Counted from the stretch's first letter, positions 16,467 to 30,495 are shown. The stretch: 64,000 nucleotides of DNA from Quatrionicoccus australiensis (GCF_020510425.1 NZ_JAHBAH010000001.1:1240001-1304000), one strand, 5' to 3'. Translations and numbers: made by a program. Notes: generated by a model not told the origin, from the letters alone.

Positions 16467-17083
16467 GGCAACTGGGTCAGGTAGTTGCTGATCGCGACGA
16501 TTTCCTCGTTCTTGAGGCCGGCCGTGGCGATGGCCATCAACTGGTTGTTGCGCACCCCGGTCTTGTCGCGATAGCGGGTGATCGTCGTCTGCAGGTAGGG
16601 CTGCTTCTGTCCGGCCAGGCGGGCAATCGTTTCATTGCCGCGACCCTGCTCACCATGACAGCGCACGCACAGCTTGCCGAACAATTCCTTGCCTTTGCTC
16701 ACCTGTGAAGCATCGGCACGCGACGGCGGCACCGGCATGCTGGCATAGTAGGAGGCGGCCTGCAGGCGCTCGTCATCCTTGAGCACCTTGATCAGGCCCT
16801 GCATGAACGGGTCCTTGCGCTCGCCGGTTCCGAACTTGCGAATCTGCTCAAGCAGATAGGCCGGGTTCTGGCCGGCCAGATTGGGCACTTCCGGCAACTT
16901 GCTGATACCGTCTTCACCATGACAATTGGCACAGAAGAAAGTGACCTTCTTGCCGGCGTCGACCGCTGCGCGCAAGGCCACCGGATCGGACTGGATGGCC
17001 TTCAGCTTTTCCTGGACGCCCTGCTGCGCCATTGCACCACCACACGCCACCAACAAGCCTGCTGCCAGAATCAACGCCCGCAT
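16463..17083 (-). CDS. Diheme cytochrome c, c4-like
   Basis: A 206-residue periplasmic c-type cytochrome with an N-terminal signal peptide (MRALILAAGLL to AMAQ) and two heme-attachment motifs: CANCH at 51-55 and CVRCH at 139-143. The tandem-domain layout and length fit cytochrome c4, a high-potential electron carrier to terminal oxidases in Betaproteobacteria. Methionines at PFMQG and near NQLMAIA are plausible distal heme ligands. It is a single-gene unit, convergent with the radical SAM gene, and starts 30 bp after the end of tldD, so it could be transcribed from the tldD operon or from its own promoter. Confidence 0.9.
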   Translation of the reverse strand: MRALILAAGLLVACGGAMAQQGVQEKLKAIQSDPVALRAAVDAGKKVTFFCANCHGEDGISKLPEVPNLAGQNPAYLLEQIRKFGTGERKDPFMQGLIKVLKDDERLQAASYYASMPVPPSRADASQVSKGKELFGKLCVRCHGEQGRGNETIARLAGQKQPYLQTTITRYRDKTGVRNNQLMAIATAGLKNEEIVAISNYLTQLP

Positions 17084-17112
17084 TACATTGTCCTCCCCTG
17101 AGAAGGTGGTAA

Positions 17113-18558
17113 TTATGCCGTTCCACCCACGGTCAGTCCATCTATCCGTAATGTCGGCTGGCCGACGCCGACCGGTACGCTCTGCCCATCCTTGCCGCAG
17201 GTGCCGACGCCGGGGTCGAGTTTGAGGTCGTTGCCGATCATCGAAATGCGCGTCATTGCGTCCGGTCCGTTGCCGATCAGCGTCGCCCCCTTGATCGGAC
17301 GCGTCACCTTGCCGTCCTCGATCAGGTAAGCCTCGCTCATCGAGAAGACGAACTTGCCGCTCGTGATATCGACCTGGCCGCCGCCGAAATTGGCGGCGTA
17401 GATGCCCTTCTTGACCGACTTGATGATTTCCGCCGGGTCGTGCTCGCCGGCCAGCATCATGGTGTTGGTCATGCGCGGGATGGGCAGGTGGGCGAAGGAT
17501 TCGCGCCGGCCGTTGCCGGTCGGGGCGACGCCCATCAGGCGTGCGTTCAGGCTGTCCTGCATGTAGCCCTTGAGGATGCCGTCCTCGATCAGCACGTTGC
17601 GCTGCGTCGTATTGCCTTCATCGTCGATGTTCAACGAACCGCGCCGGTCGGCAATCGTGCCGTCATCGATGACAGTGACGCCCTTGGCGGCGACGCGCTG
17701 GCCGACCCGGCCGGAAAACGCCGAGCTACCCTTGCGGTTGAAGTCGCCCTCCAGACCGTGGCCGACCGCTTCATGCAGCAGGATGCCGGGCCAGCCGGAA
17801 CCGAGCACGACGGTCATCTGGCCAGCCGGTGCAGCGTCGGCATGCAGGTTGGTGACCGCTTGATGCACGGCTTCGCTGGCGTAGCGGCGCAGGATGTCGT
17901 CGGAGAAATAGGCAAAATCGAAGCGTCCTCCGCCGCCCGAGCCGCCCTGTTCGCGCTTGCCGTTTTCCTCGACGATGACCGAGATCGAGCAGCGCACCAG
18001 CGGCCGGATATCGGCGGCCAGACGACCGTCAGAACCGGCGACCAGGATCACTTCGTATTCGCCGGCAAGCGAGGCCATGACCTGCACGACGCGCGGATCG
18101 ATCGCCTTGGCAAAACCTTCCAGACGTTCGAGCAGCTTGACCTTGGCTTCGGCCGGCAAGGAGGCAATCGGATCGTGCGGCACATACAGCGCACGGCTGG
18201 CGGTCGACGCCTGCAAAGCGGGCAAAATGCCGTTCTGGCCGGCGGCGGCAATGGCGCGCACGGCACTGGCCGCATCGCCCAAAGCGCGCGAGCTGATGTC
18301 GTCGGAGTAGGCAAACGAGGTCTTCTCGCCGGAAATGGCGCGCACGCCGACACCCTGATCGATGTTGAAGCTGCCCGACTTGACGATGCCCTCATCGAGG
18401 CTCCAGGCCTCGGAACGCGAATACTGGAAGTAGAGGTCGGCGTAATCGACCTGGTGCGTCAGGATCTGGCCGAAGGTGCGCGACAGGTCGCTCTCGCTCA
18501 GCGAGAACGGGGTGAGGAGAAGCGATTCGGCCTGGGCCAGGGCGCTGTTCTGGTTCAT
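17113..18558 (-). CDS. tldD: TldD metalloprotease subunit
   Basis: The 481-residue TldD partner of the TldD/TldE(PmbA) zinc protease, which processes unfolded peptides and matures microcin-like peptides; E. coli TldD is 481 residues. The zinc motif HEAVGHGLE (HExxxH type) lies near residue 261, followed by the family blocks [18 protein letters not shown] and [12 protein letters not shown], and the C-terminal [20 protein letters not shown]. The partner gene pmbA is not in this window. Gene order yhdP - nitrilase homolog - tldD on one strand is a common proteobacterial arrangement. Confidence 0.95.
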   Translation of the reverse strand: MNQNSALAQAESLLLTPFSLSESDLSRTFGQILTHQVDYADLYFQYSRSEAWSLDEGIVKSGSFNIDQGVGVRAISGEKTSFAYSDDISSRALGDAASAVRAIAAAGQNGILPALQASTASRALYVPHDPIASLPAEAKVKLLERLEGFAKAIDPRVVQVMASLAGEYEVILVAGSDGRLAADIRPLVRCSISVIVEENGKREQGGSGGGGRFDFAYFSDDILRRYASEAVHQAVTNLHADAAPAGQMTVVLGSGWPGILLHEAVGHGLEGDFNRKGSSAFSGRVGQRVAAKGVTVIDDGTIADRRGSLNIDDEGNTTQRNVLIEDGILKGYMQDSLNARLMGVAPTGNGRRESFAHLPIPRMTNTMMLAGEHDPAEIIKSVKKGIYAANFGGGQVDITSGKFVFSMSEAYLIEDGKVTRPIKGATLIGNGPDAMTRISMIGNDLKLDPGVGTCGKDGQSVPVGVGQPTLRIDGLTVGGTA

Positions 18559-18568
18559 TGAAACTCCG

Positions 18569-19375
18569 TCAGAGTATGCGGTGGGCGAGCGCCGGCAGGC
18601 TCTCGCGGATTTCGGCGATACGGGCGTGGTCGAGATCGGCGATGACGACGCCCGGCCCTTTCATCTTGCGGTCGAGAATTTCGCCCCAGGGATCGACGAT
18701 CATGCTGTTGCCGTGCGTGACGCGACCGTTTTCATGGCGCCCGCCCTGTCCGACCGCGAGCAGGTAGCATTGGTTCTCGATGGCACGCGCGCGCAGCAGG
18801 ATTTCCCAGTGGGCGCGGCCGGTGGTGTCGGTGAAGGCGGCCGGCATCAGGATCAGGTCAACCGGGCCGAGCGAACGGTAGAGTTCGGGGAAGCGCAGGT
18901 CGTAGCAGATCGACAGCGCGACGCGGCCGAACGGCGTATCGACGGCGACCGGCGTGTTGCCCGGCTCGATGAAGGCGGCCTCGTTGTAGGACTCGTCGCC
19001 CTTCTTGAAGCCGAACAGGTGAATCTTGTCGTAGCGCGCGACGCAGTCGCCGCCATCGTTGAAGACCAGCGAACTGTTGCGCATCTGGTGCGGCTGCGTC
19101 GCGGTCAACGGGATGGAACCAGCAAAAATCCACACATCGTGACGTGCCGCGGTCGCCGCCAGCCAGTCCTGGATGGGCCCGTTGCCGTAGGTTTCGCGGG
19201 CGCGCACACGGTCGGCGTCGGCCGCACCGATGATCGGAAAATACTCGGGCAGGGCGACCATCTGGGCCCCCTGATCGACCGCTTCGGCAATCAGCCGGCC
19301 GGCGGTTTCCAGGTTATCGCCGACGCGCGGCCCGGAAATCATCTGCAGGGCGGCAATACGGCAGTTCTGCTTCAT
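18569..19375 (-). CDS. Carbon-nitrogen hydrolase (Nit/omega-amidase type)
   Basis: A 268-residue nitrilase-superfamily amidase. The Glu-Lys-Cys triad is present: Glu in VALPEYFP (about 43), Lys in [10 protein letters not shown] (about 110) and Cys in [13 protein letters not shown] (about 153). The short length without extra domains and the [19 protein letters not shown] block fit the Nit1/Nit2 group, which hydrolyses deaminated glutathione or alpha-keto acid amides. Exact substrate is inferred only. Start overlaps the yhdP stop by four bases and tldD follows 10 bases downstream, so it is the middle gene of an operon. Confidence 0.88.
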   Translation of the reverse strand: MKQNCRIAALQMISGPRVGDNLETAGRLIAEAVDQGAQMVALPEYFPIIGAADADRVRARETYGNGPIQDWLAATAARHDVWIFAGSIPLTATQPHQMRNSSLVFNDGGDCVARYDKIHLFGFKKGDESYNEAAFIEPGNTPVAVDTPFGRVALSICYDLRFPELYRSLGPVDLILMPAAFTDTTGRAHWEILLRARAIENQCYLLAVGQGGRHENGRVTHGNSMIVDPWGEILDRKMKGPGVVIADLDHARIAEIRESLPALAHRIL

Positions 19376-22300
19376 CGGGCGTCATTCTCCATCGGGGTTT
19401 TTTCTTCTTCCGGCTTCGGCTTGCTGGGCGCGGATTCGCCGGCCTTGTCGACCTTGGGGTCGCTCCAGCTGCCGGTGACATGATAGCGGTAGCTGAACAG
19501 GCGGTTGAGCGGATTCAGCGGATTCGGCAGCACGGTATTGGCAAGCAGGGTCGCCGCACCGACCACCGGATTGACCAACGCCACGCCGACCGCCGCGGCA
19601 TTGCCGATTTCCGGCCGGACGACGACCTGCAGGTCCTGCGTCTCGTTCTTCAGGTCGGTTTCGCCCTGCATTTCGATGTGCGCGGCCGGCCCCTTGATGC
19701 GCAACGGTTCGGTGGTGCGCATGATGCCTTTTTTCACCGACAACACCGAGTTGATGCTGTCGAAAGCCAGGCCATCACTGAAAATATCACGAAAATCCAG
19801 GGTCAACCGGCGCGGCAAGGATTGCAGCGAGATCAGGCCGAGCAGCTTGCCGACGCCCGGTTCGAGCTTGTTGAACTGGCCTTTTTCGGCCTGCACGGTG
19901 AGTTGACCGGTCAGCGACGGATAGTGGATGCCGGTCAGCGGCCCGTTCCATTGCAGGTCGCCGGTCAATTTGGCCGTACCGCGCCGCACCGTGTCGGCAT
20001 AGCCGAGGCGATCGAGCAGTTTGCCGAGGTCCTTGGCATTCAGCTCGAAATCGAGGCGCGTCTGCTGCTTGCCGCTATTGAACCAGACGCCCTTGCCCTT
20101 GAGGCCGCCGTCCGGGTTCTGCAGGCTGAGCAGATCGAGGTTCCAGGCGCCCTTGTCGTTGCGCGCCTTGAGATCGAGCTTGCCGAGCACCTTGTCGCCG
20201 ACATGGAAATCGTCGACCGAGAGGCTCATGCCAGGCAGTGAGTTGAGCAGGGCACTGCCGCTCTCGCTGCTTTCCGCCGCCGGGCGCACGATCAGGCGCT
20301 TGAAATTGCCTTCGACCCAGCCCTCGCCGGCACTCTTCCAGAAAATATCGCCGACCGCCTCGCGCGTGTTGAGGCCGATCTGCCAGCCGCCGTCGCGCGG
20401 CCGCAGGGTCGTTTCAACCTGGCTGTAGTCGCGCCCCATCAGGTGCAGGCGCGGCGTTTTCAGGAAAACCGTGTTCAGGGCGAGTCCACCGCTGGCCGCG
20501 CCATCGGGTGTGCCGCCATCGGGCAGGAAGTTCTTCCAGGCATCGGCATCGATCTGCGGCACGGCGACACGCACCGCCAGGCCCTTGTCGGGCAAGCGCG
20601 GTTCGGCATCGCCGAGCGCGAAGACGCCGCGCTCCCAGTTGTCGCCGCGGCGCACGATCAAGCCCTGCGCCACCTTGCCCAAGGTGATCTTGTACTGCTC
20701 GCGCGTCGCATCCGGCGCGGTGCGCTCGATGCGCAGCGGCAGCGCCATGGTGGCGTTCTTGTTGAGCGGCTCGGGCAGCGGCGAACTGACGCCGAGCAGG
20801 TCGGAGTCGATGACGACATCGGCGTTGCGCTTGCGGATGGCGATATCGGCCTTCCAGCCGGAACTGCCGCTCAGGTGATTGATCAGCGGAAAGCCGAAGT
20901 GCTTGCTCACTTCGCCGATATTGGCCGTACCGCTGGCCTGGACGGCCACCTTGTCGCCGACATTCCTGACCTGCACCCGGGCCGGACCACCGAACAGGCG
21001 GCCATTGATATCCTGCGCGATGATGCTCTTTTCGGTCAGCTGCAAACGACCATTGACCTGGGTCAGCGGCGGCAAACCGGCGAGCGGCTGCACCTGGTTG
21101 TTCTGGAAAAAATAGTCGCCACGCATGCGGGTATCGAGGGCATGGCGCAGCGGAATATCGAGTTCCAGATCGAGTCGACCGTTACCGTTCGCCTTCATGC
21201 CGTCGGTAAAACGATCGATGCTGTCGGCGACCGGACTCTGCTCGATGAAACGCAGGAACTCGCTGGTCGGCCCGTGGGCGGCGCCACGCACGAAGAGCAT
21301 TTCCTCGTGCGACTCGAAATCGGGAATCTCGACCGTGACACCGGATAACCTGGCACCGAGTATCGTGCCCTTGCTGGCATTGACCTTCATCCCGACGCCG
21401 AAACTCATTTCGCCGTCGATATTCTCGATCACCGGCCAGCCCGCCGCGTAATCGATCTTCGCGCCCGCCGCCTTGGCGGTCACCAGGAACTGGCCGCCCT
21501 TGCCGTCGCGGAAGGGGAAGTCCTTGAGATTGCCCTTGAGCACCAGCTTGCCGTCGTAACCGCGACCGCCGACGATGCCGCGGCGCAGCCAGGCGCGCGC
21601 ATCGGCATTGACGGCATGCGGCATGAACCGCCAGACGGCTCGCCCATCGCCCCGGTCGACGGTTGCCTGGAGGTCGATTTCACCAGGCCCTTCACCCGTG
21701 TAGCGATAGGTCCCTCGCGCCGAACCCGCCGCTTCCGGACCGGCAAATTCGAGCTTGTCGAGCTTGATGTCGGCAACCGCGCCATTGATTTTCCAGCTGG
21801 TCTTGGCCTTCAGCGTGTCGAGCGCGATATCCGGTTCGGGAAACACGGCCGGCAGGGACACGCCGGACGTTCCCGAATCAAGCGCCATCTCGCCACCCTT
21901 TTCGTTCGCATCGATCAACCCGGACAGGCCGCTGGCACCAGGAACGTAACCGCTGGCGACCAGCCCGAGCTGGCTGAAGCCGGCCTTCAGGGCGTAGCGC
22001 TTCAGCTCATCGCCTTCCAGCGCCCAACTCGTCCGCAATTCGGTGATCCGCCCCTGCGGCTGGTGCTTTTGCAACAACTCGCGACTCTGCGCATCGAGCG
22101 GCATGTAGGCGGCCAGACTGCCAAGCACGGCAAGATCGAGAAAACTGGCGCGGGCACTGCCGCTGACCGCCAATGTTTGCGGGGCTTGCTGCCATTCGAC
22201 CTGAAAATCGGTCGGCGCTACGCGCATGCCTTCCTGGGTCAGCAATTCGAGCTTCTGCCCGCTCACCGCCCAGGCCTCGCCCTTGTAGCGGCCTTCGAGA

Positions 22301-23265
22301 CGACCTCGCATGCTCGCCAGATTGAGTTCCGGCAACTTGCGACCGAGCCGGATGCGGACTTCCTCGAGGGCAAAATCGGTGGTCAGCTTGCCGCCGCCAT
22401 CGGCGAAATCGCCCCAGACGCGCAGCGCACCACGGCCGCGCGGCAAGTGCACCGGGTAATCGACCCAACTGCGCCAGCCGGCAAGGTCGGCATAGTCGAG
22501 TTCGACGAACAGCTTGCCGGAAAGATCGGCCAGCACTTCGCCGATCTCGCCGCGCACTTCGCCGCGAATGTCGATGCGTGCCGCCAATTCGGCCGGCGGC
22601 GCCGCCGAAAGGCCGAAGCGATGCCGCCGGCCGCTGTTATCCAGCCCGAACTGCAAGTCTTCGAGGATGAGCGGCGGCGCCTGACGCAGGCGGTCGTCCC
22701 AGACGATGGTCGCATCGCGGACACGGATATGTTTCTGCTGCAGCACCCATTCGGCAAAGGCCGGATCGTTGTCGCCCTCGGTCGCCATGCCGGCGACGGT
22801 AATCTTGCCGTTGCTTTCGCGCCGCACATGCAGCACCGGCCCCTCGAAGGAAAGCAGGGACAAGGTCGGCTGCAGACGCCACAGGCTCTGCCAGGAAAGC
22901 ACACTCTCGACGCGCGTCAGCGAAAAGGCCGGCTGGCCGAGACGATCGGACACCGTGACATCATCGAGCACCAGATCCGGATTGAGTCCCCGCCAGCGCG
23001 CCTCGATTTTGCCGATTTTGACCGGTTGACCGACGGCGCGCGTCGCTGCCTGCTCGATCTGCACCTGATAATCGGCGACTTTGGGCAGCACGACATAACG
23101 CAGCGCCAGGACGAGCGCGACGAACAACAGCCACAGCACGAACAGGCTCCAGCCCGCGATGCGCAAGCTGCGCGCCACGGCCGGCCGGGCCAGCCAGGGC
23201 CATAACCAGTGCAGACGATGATAGACGGCGCCCCGGACTTCCTGCCGGGTCAGCGGGCTATTCAC
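19372..23265 (-). CDS. yhdP: YhdP, AsmA-like envelope lipid-transport protein
   Basis: A very large (1297-residue) AsmA-like inner-membrane protein. A single N-terminal transmembrane helix (about 33-55, SLFVLWLLFVALVLAL) anchors a long periplasmic beta-rich rod, which in this family (YhdP, TamB, YdbH) carries phospholipids between inner and outer membrane. The DUF3971 and AsmA_2-type C-terminus is recognisable in KGIMRTTEPLRIKGPAAHIEMQG-like and NPLNRLFSYRYHVTGSWSDP-like segments. E. coli YhdP is about 1266 residues, so length is full. First gene of the yhdP-nit-tldD operon, divergent from glnE. Confidence 0.92.
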   Translation of the reverse strand: MNSPLTRQEVRGAVYHRLHWLWPWLARPAVARSLRIAGWSLFVLWLLFVALVLALRYVVLPKVADYQVQIEQAATRAVGQPVKIGKIEARWRGLNPDLVLDDVTVSDRLGQPAFSLTRVESVLSWQSLWRLQPTLSLLSFEGPVLHVRRESNGKITVAGMATEGDNDPAFAEWVLQQKHIRVRDATIVWDDRLRQAPPLILEDLQFGLDNSGRRHRFGLSAAPPAELAARIDIRGEVRGEIGEVLADLSGKLFVELDYADLAGWRSWVDYPVHLPRGRGALRVWGDFADGGGKLTTDFALEEVRIRLGRKLPELNLASMRGRLEGRYKGEAWAVSGQKLELLTQEGMRVAPTDFQVEWQQAPQTLAVSGSARASFLDLAVLGSLAAYMPLDAQSRELLQKHQPQGRITELRTSWALEGDELKRYALKAGFSQLGLVASGYVPGASGLSGLIDANEKGGEMALDSGTSGVSLPAVFPEPDIALDTLKAKTSWKINGAVADIKLDKLEFAGPEAAGSARGTYRYTGEGPGEIDLQATVDRGDGRAVWRFMPHAVNADARAWLRRGIVGGRGYDGKLVLKGNLKDFPFRDGKGGQFLVTAKAAGAKIDYAAGWPVIENIDGEMSFGVGMKVNASKGTILGARLSGVTVEIPDFESHEEMLFVRGAAHGPTSEFLRFIEQSPVADSIDRFTDGMKANGNGRLDLELDIPLRHALDTRMRGDYFFQNNQVQPLAGLPPLTQVNGRLQLTEKSIIAQDINGRLFGGPARVQVRNVGDKVAVQASGTANIGEVSKHFGFPLINHLSGSSGWKADIAIRKRNADVVIDSDLLGVSSPLPEPLNKNATMALPLRIERTAPDATREQYKITLGKVAQGLIVRRGDNWERGVFALGDAEPRLPDKGLAVRVAVPQIDADAWKNFLPDGGTPDGAASGGLALNTVFLKTPRLHLMGRDYSQVETTLRPRDGGWQIGLNTREAVGDIFWKSAGEGWVEGNFKRLIVRPAAESSESGSALLNSLPGMSLSVDDFHVGDKVLGKLDLKARNDKGAWNLDLLSLQNPDGGLKGKGVWFNSGKQQTRLDFELNAKDLGKLLDRLGYADTVRRGTAKLTGDLQWNGPLTGIHYPSLTGQLTVQAEKGQFNKLEPGVGKLLGLISLQSLPRRLTLDFRDIFSDGLAFDSINSVLSVKKGIMRTTEPLRIKGPAAHIEMQGETDLKNETQDLQVVVRPEIGNAAAVGVALVNPVVGAATLLANTVLPNPLNPLNRLFSYRYHVTGSWSDPKVDKAGESAPSKPKPEEEKTPMENDAR

Positions 23266-23329
23266 GCGGCAAACCGTTGTACCGGTGCTGACCGGAAGCG
23301 ACAGGAATCAACGGAGAGCGCAGGCTTTT

Positions 23330-23359
23330 TTGCCAGAGAGGGAAATAGATCACTACAAT
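23330..23359 (+). promoter_or_regulatory. Sigma-70-type promoter of glnE
   Basis: TTGCCA at 23330-23335 and TACAAT at 23354-23359 are spaced by 18 bp. The expected start is near 23366, about 50 bases before the glnE ATG. Confidence 0.55.
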
Positions 23360-23418
23360 CGAAGATCAACCAAAAAGCACATTCTATCCTTTTCGGCATA
23401 CGCGCCGATCGAGTAATC

Positions 23419-26115
23419 ATGGACCACACCATTCTCCCCCTCTGGCAGCCGGCCTTCGAGCACAGCCGCTATTTCGCCAATCAGTTGCGGGCCCGCCCCG
23501 AACTGATCCCGGAACTGCTCGCCACCTGGCAGCAGCCGCTCAGCGAAGACATGCTGCTGGCGCCGCTGCGCGGGCCTTTTGCCGACGACGACGCAGTCAA
23601 GAGCAGCTTGCGCCGCCTGCGCCAGCGCGTCATGACCCACCTTGCGCTGCGCGACCTGTGCGGCCTCGCGCCGCTGTCCGAGATCGTCGAAAGCATGACC
23701 ATGCTCGCCGACATCACGACCAATTTCGCCCTCGACCACTACCACCGACAGTTTGTCGCCACCTACGGCGAGCCGCTCGACAAGGCCGGCCAGCCGCTGC
23801 GCATGCTGGTCATCGGCATGGGCAAGCTGGGCGGGCGCGAACTGAATGTCTCCTCCGACGTCGATTACATCTTCATCTACCCGGAAGACGGCGACACCGC
23901 CGGCCCGAAGAGCATCGAGAATTACGACTTCTTCAACCGTCTCGGCAAGCGGGTGATACAGGCGCTCGGCGACATCACCGCCGATGGCCAGGTCTTCCGC
24001 GTCGACATGCGCCTGCGCCCGAACGGCGACTCCGGGCCGCTGGTCTGCTCGCTCGACTCGCTGGAGAACTACTTCATCACGCAGGGCCGCGAGTGGGAGC
24101 GCTACGCCTGGATCAAGGGCCGCACCATGAATTCCGGTGACAACCTGCAGCCGGCCTGGGTGGCGGCGATGCAGAAAATCGCCCGGCCCTTCGTCTTCCG
24201 CAAGTATCTCGACTTCGGCGCGATCAACGCGATGCGCGACCTGCACGCGCAGATTCGCCGCGAAGTCGCACGCAAGGACATGGCCGACCACGTCAAGCTC
24301 GGCCCCGGCGGCATCCGCGAAATCGAGTTCATGGCCCAGGTCTTCCAGCTCATCCGCGGCGGCCGTGATCCGGCGCTGCAGATCCGGCCAACGCTGTCGG
24401 TCCTCAAGCTGCTCGTCGAACGCAAGCTGCTGCCGGCCGAAAGCGAGCAGGAACTGCGCGAAGCCTATATTTTCCTGCGTCGCCTCGAACACCGCCTGCA
24501 ATACGTCGAGGACAAGCAGACGCACATGCTGCCGGAAACGCCGGAAGGCCGTACCAGCATCGCCCGCAGCATGAACTTTGCCGACTGGGAGGCGATGCTG
24601 CTCGTCCTCAACGCGCATCGCGACAAGGTCAGCCGGCATTTCGAAGAGATCTTCTCCGACCCGGAAGCCGGCGAACATCCGCTGACCGGCCTGTGGATGG
24701 GGCAAATCGATGAAGAAACGGCGATCGAAGCCTTCGGCAATCTTGGCTTCCGCCAGCCGCGCGAAGCCATCGCCCGCCTTGGCGAACTGCGCACCTCCGG
24801 CCGCTACCAGCAACTGCCGGCGAGCAACCGTTCGCGGCTCGATGCGGTCGGCCCGCGCCTGATCGAAGCGGCGGGCGCCACCGCCGCCCCCGACACGACG
24901 CTGACCCGCGGCCTCAGCTTTCTCGAAAACATTGCCCGGCGCGGCTCCTATCTGGCGCTGCTGCAGCAGTATCCGATGGCCTTGCGCCGCGTCGCCGACA
25001 TGATCTGTGCCTCGTCCTGGGCGGCCGATTACCTGAACCGCCATCCGCTGCTCCTCGACGAGCTGCTCGACCCGCGCCTCTACGACATCGCCACCGACTG
25101 GGCCGCCTTCCGCGACAACCTGCAGCGCAGCCTGGCCGACAATGTCGATGACACCGAGCGCGAAATGGACATCCTGCGCGAAATGCACCACGCGCAGATT
25201 TTCCGCTTGCTGGCGCAGGACCTGGCCGGCCTGCAGACCATCGAACACCTCTCCGACCACCTCACCGAACTGGCCGACGCCATCGTCCAGGAAACCCTGC
25301 CGCTGTGCTGGAGCAAGGTCAGGAACCGGCATTGCGCGACGCCGAAATTCGCCGTCATCGGCTACGGCAAAATGGGCGGCAAGGAACTCGGCTACGCTTC
25401 CGACCTCGATCTCGTGTACCTGTTCGAAGATGACGCCCAGGAAGCCGAAGAAAACTACACCCGCCTCGGCCAGCGCCTGAACACCTGGCTGTCGAGCCAG
25501 ACCTCGGCCGGCATCCTGTTCGAAACCGACCTGCGCCTGCGCCCGAACGGCGACTCCGGCCTGCTCGCGGTATCGGTCGATTCCTTCCGCGATTACCAGT
25601 TGAAGCACGCCTGGGTCTGGGAACATCAGGCGCTGACCCGCGCCCGCTTTGTGGCCGGTGATCCGGCGGTCGGCGCTCGCTTCGAGGCGATCCGCAACGA
25701 AATCCTCTGCCAGCCGCGCGACCTCGCCAAACTGCGCGAAGAAGTCATCGCCATGCGCGACAAGATGCTCGACGCGCACGCCTCGAACAGCGACACCGAG
25801 TTCGACCTCAAGCACGACCGCGGCGGCATCGTCGATGTCGAGTTCATCGTGCAATACCTGGTCCTTGGCTACGCCAGCCAGCACAACGAGCTGACCGGCA
25901 ATCTCGGCAACATCGCGCTACTGCGGATCGCCGCCGAGCTCGGCCTGATTCCGGCCGCGCTCGCCGCCGCAGCCGGCAATGCCTATCGCGAATACCGCCG
26001 CCTGCAGCATGCCCGCCGCCTTACCGCCACGCCCAAGGCACGCGTCGAGCGCGACAGCATCGAAAAGCATGCCACAGCGGTCGACCAGCTCTGGCAGGCG
26101 GTTTTTGCCAGTTAA
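23419..26115 (+). CDS. glnE: Glutamine synthetase adenylyltransferase/deadenylase GlnE
   Basis: An 898-residue bifunctional enzyme that adenylylates and deadenylylates glutamine synthetase in response to PII and glutamine, tuning nitrogen assimilation. Both nucleotidyltransferase halves are intact: GMGKLGGREL with SSDVD (about 133-149) for deadenylylation, and GYGKMGGKEL with ASDLD (about 646-661) for adenylylation, separated by a helical linker. The ATG at 23419 (MDHTILPLW) gives a slightly shorter protein than E. coli (946), as is common in Betaproteobacteria; the open frame before it has no homologous character. Monocistronic, divergent from yhdP. Confidence 0.95.
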   Translation: MDHTILPLWQPAFEHSRYFANQLRARPELIPELLATWQQPLSEDMLLAPLRGPFADDDAVKSSLRRLRQRVMTHLALRDLCGLAPLSEIVESMTMLADITTNFALDHYHRQFVATYGEPLDKAGQPLRMLVIGMGKLGGRELNVSSDVDYIFIYPEDGDTAGPKSIENYDFFNRLGKRVIQALGDITADGQVFRVDMRLRPNGDSGPLVCSLDSLENYFITQGREWERYAWIKGRTMNSGDNLQPAWVAAMQKIARPFVFRKYLDFGAINAMRDLHAQIRREVARKDMADHVKLGPGGIREIEFMAQVFQLIRGGRDPALQIRPTLSVLKLLVERKLLPAESEQELREAYIFLRRLEHRLQYVEDKQTHMLPETPEGRTSIARSMNFADWEAMLLVLNAHRDKVSRHFEEIFSDPEAGEHPLTGLWMGQIDEETAIEAFGNLGFRQPREAIARLGELRTSGRYQQLPASNRSRLDAVGPRLIEAAGATAAPDTTLTRGLSFLENIARRGSYLALLQQYPMALRRVADMICASSWAADYLNRHPLLLDELLDPRLYDIATDWAAFRDNLQRSLADNVDDTEREMDILREMHHAQIFRLLAQDLAGLQTIEHLSDHLTELADAIVQETLPLCWSKVRNRHCATPKFAVIGYGKMGGKELGYASDLDLVYLFEDDAQEAEENYTRLGQRLNTWLSSQTSAGILFETDLRLRPNGDSGLLAVSVDSFRDYQLKHAWVWEHQALTRARFVAGDPAVGARFEAIRNEILCQPRDLAKLREEVIAMRDKMLDAHASNSDTEFDLKHDRGGIVDVEFIVQYLVLGYASQHNELTGNLGNIALLRIAAELGLIPAALAAAAGNAYREYRRLQHARRLTATPKARVERDSIEKHATAVDQLWQAVFAS

Positions 26116-26192
26116 CGGCGGTTGACCGTCGGCGACGGCAATACCCGCATGCAGCCTGTGGTATTTTCGCGCCCAACCATAAAGGAGACAGG

Positions 26193-27335
26193 ATGCGCAT
26201 CGTTCAGGAAAGCATCAAAATGCCGGGCGAGCTGACCAAGGCCCTGGCCGCACCAGGCGAGCAGCAGCCCGACCTGCTGCTCGTCTTCGCCTCGACCGCG
26301 CAGCTCAATGCACCGGGTTTTGTCGACAACCTGCGCGCTGCCTGCCCGCAGAGCCTCTTGCTGGGCTGCTCGACCGCCGGTGAAATCACCGGCCAGGGCG
26401 TCGACAACGGCAGCTGCGTACTGACCGCCATCCGCTTCGACAAGACCCGCCTGACCCAGGGTAGTACCGTGCTGACCGGCATGAACGACTCCTTCGCCGC
26501 CGGCGAACGCCTCGCCCAGCAGTTGCAGGCGCCCGACCTCAAGGCCGTGCTGGTTTTCGGGCCTGGCGTGCAGATCAACGGCAGCGCCCTGGTCAACGGC
26601 CTGGCCAGCGTACTCGGCACGGAACTGCCGATTACCGGCGGCCTGGCCGGCGACGACGGTGCCTTTCGCCAGACCTTCACGCTCGGCCGGGACGGCGTCA
26701 GCGACCAGGCCGTGGTGGCCGTGGGTTTCTGCGGCGATGCACTGCAGCTGGGGCACGGCTCGTTCGGCGGCTGGGAACCCTTCGGCCCGGCCCGCAAGGT
26801 CACGCGTTGCGAAGGCAACGTCCTGTTCGAGCTCGACGACGAACCGGCACTCGCGGTGTACAAACGCTATCTCGGCGAACACGCCGAGCGTCTGCCCGCC
26901 TCCGGCCTGCTCTTTCCCTTTGCCATGCTCGGCGAAGACCACCACGGCAACGGCCTGATCCGGACCATACTCGGCGTCGACGAAGCGGCCGGCAGCCTGA
27001 CCCTGGCGGGCGAGATTCTCACCAACGGCTATCTGAAACTGATGCACGCCAGCACCGACAAGCTCGTCGCCGGCGCCGAAACGGCGGCAGAAATGGCGAC
27101 CGGCATGCTCGATAACGCCGGCGATTGCCTGGCCATCCTGGTCAGTTGCGTCGGCCGCAAACTGGTCATGGGCGAGCGGGTCGATGAAGAAGTCGAAGCG
27201 GTCAGCGAGATTTTTGGCAGCAAGGCCGTGTTGACCGGTTTTTATTCCTACGGCGAGATCAGCCCGTTCAAGCCGGATGCCGCCTGCCGCCTGCACAACC
27301 AGACGATGACCATTACCTGTCTGCGCGAAAACTGA
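26193..27335 (+). CDS. FIST-domain sensor protein
   Basis: A 380-residue soluble protein with FIST_N and FIST_C domains, a small-ligand sensory module proposed to bind amino acids or similar compounds. Landmarks are LLLGCSTAGEITGQGV (about 50-65), the ITGGLAGDDGAF block (about 148-159) and YSYGEISPF near the C-terminus. It has no output domain of its own. A clean AAAGGAGAC ribosome site precedes the ATG, and the hybrid kinase gene starts 19 bases after its stop, so the FIST protein is very likely the input subunit for that kinase. Confidence 0.88.
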   Translation: MRIVQESIKMPGELTKALAAPGEQQPDLLLVFASTAQLNAPGFVDNLRAACPQSLLLGCSTAGEITGQGVDNGSCVLTAIRFDKTRLTQGSTVLTGMNDSFAAGERLAQQLQAPDLKAVLVFGPGVQINGSALVNGLASVLGTELPITGGLAGDDGAFRQTFTLGRDGVSDQAVVAVGFCGDALQLGHGSFGGWEPFGPARKVTRCEGNVLFELDDEPALAVYKRYLGEHAERLPASGLLFPFAMLGEDHHGNGLIRTILGVDEAAGSLTLAGEILTNGYLKLMHASTDKLVAGAETAAEMATGMLDNAGDCLAILVSCVGRKLVMGERVDEEVEAVSEIFGSKAVLTGFYSYGEISPFKPDAACRLHNQTMTITCLREN

Positions 27336-27354
27336 AAGTCGTCACCCTTCTGCC

Positions 27355-30474
<3,120 letters not shown>

Positions 30475-30495
30475 AGCCGGGCAACTCGGCGACAA

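Noticed and set aside
23353..25884. An 843-residue open frame antisense to glnE
   Set aside because: Same reverse-strand artefact: Val/Glu/Gln/Arg-rich, no motifs, completely inside glnE.
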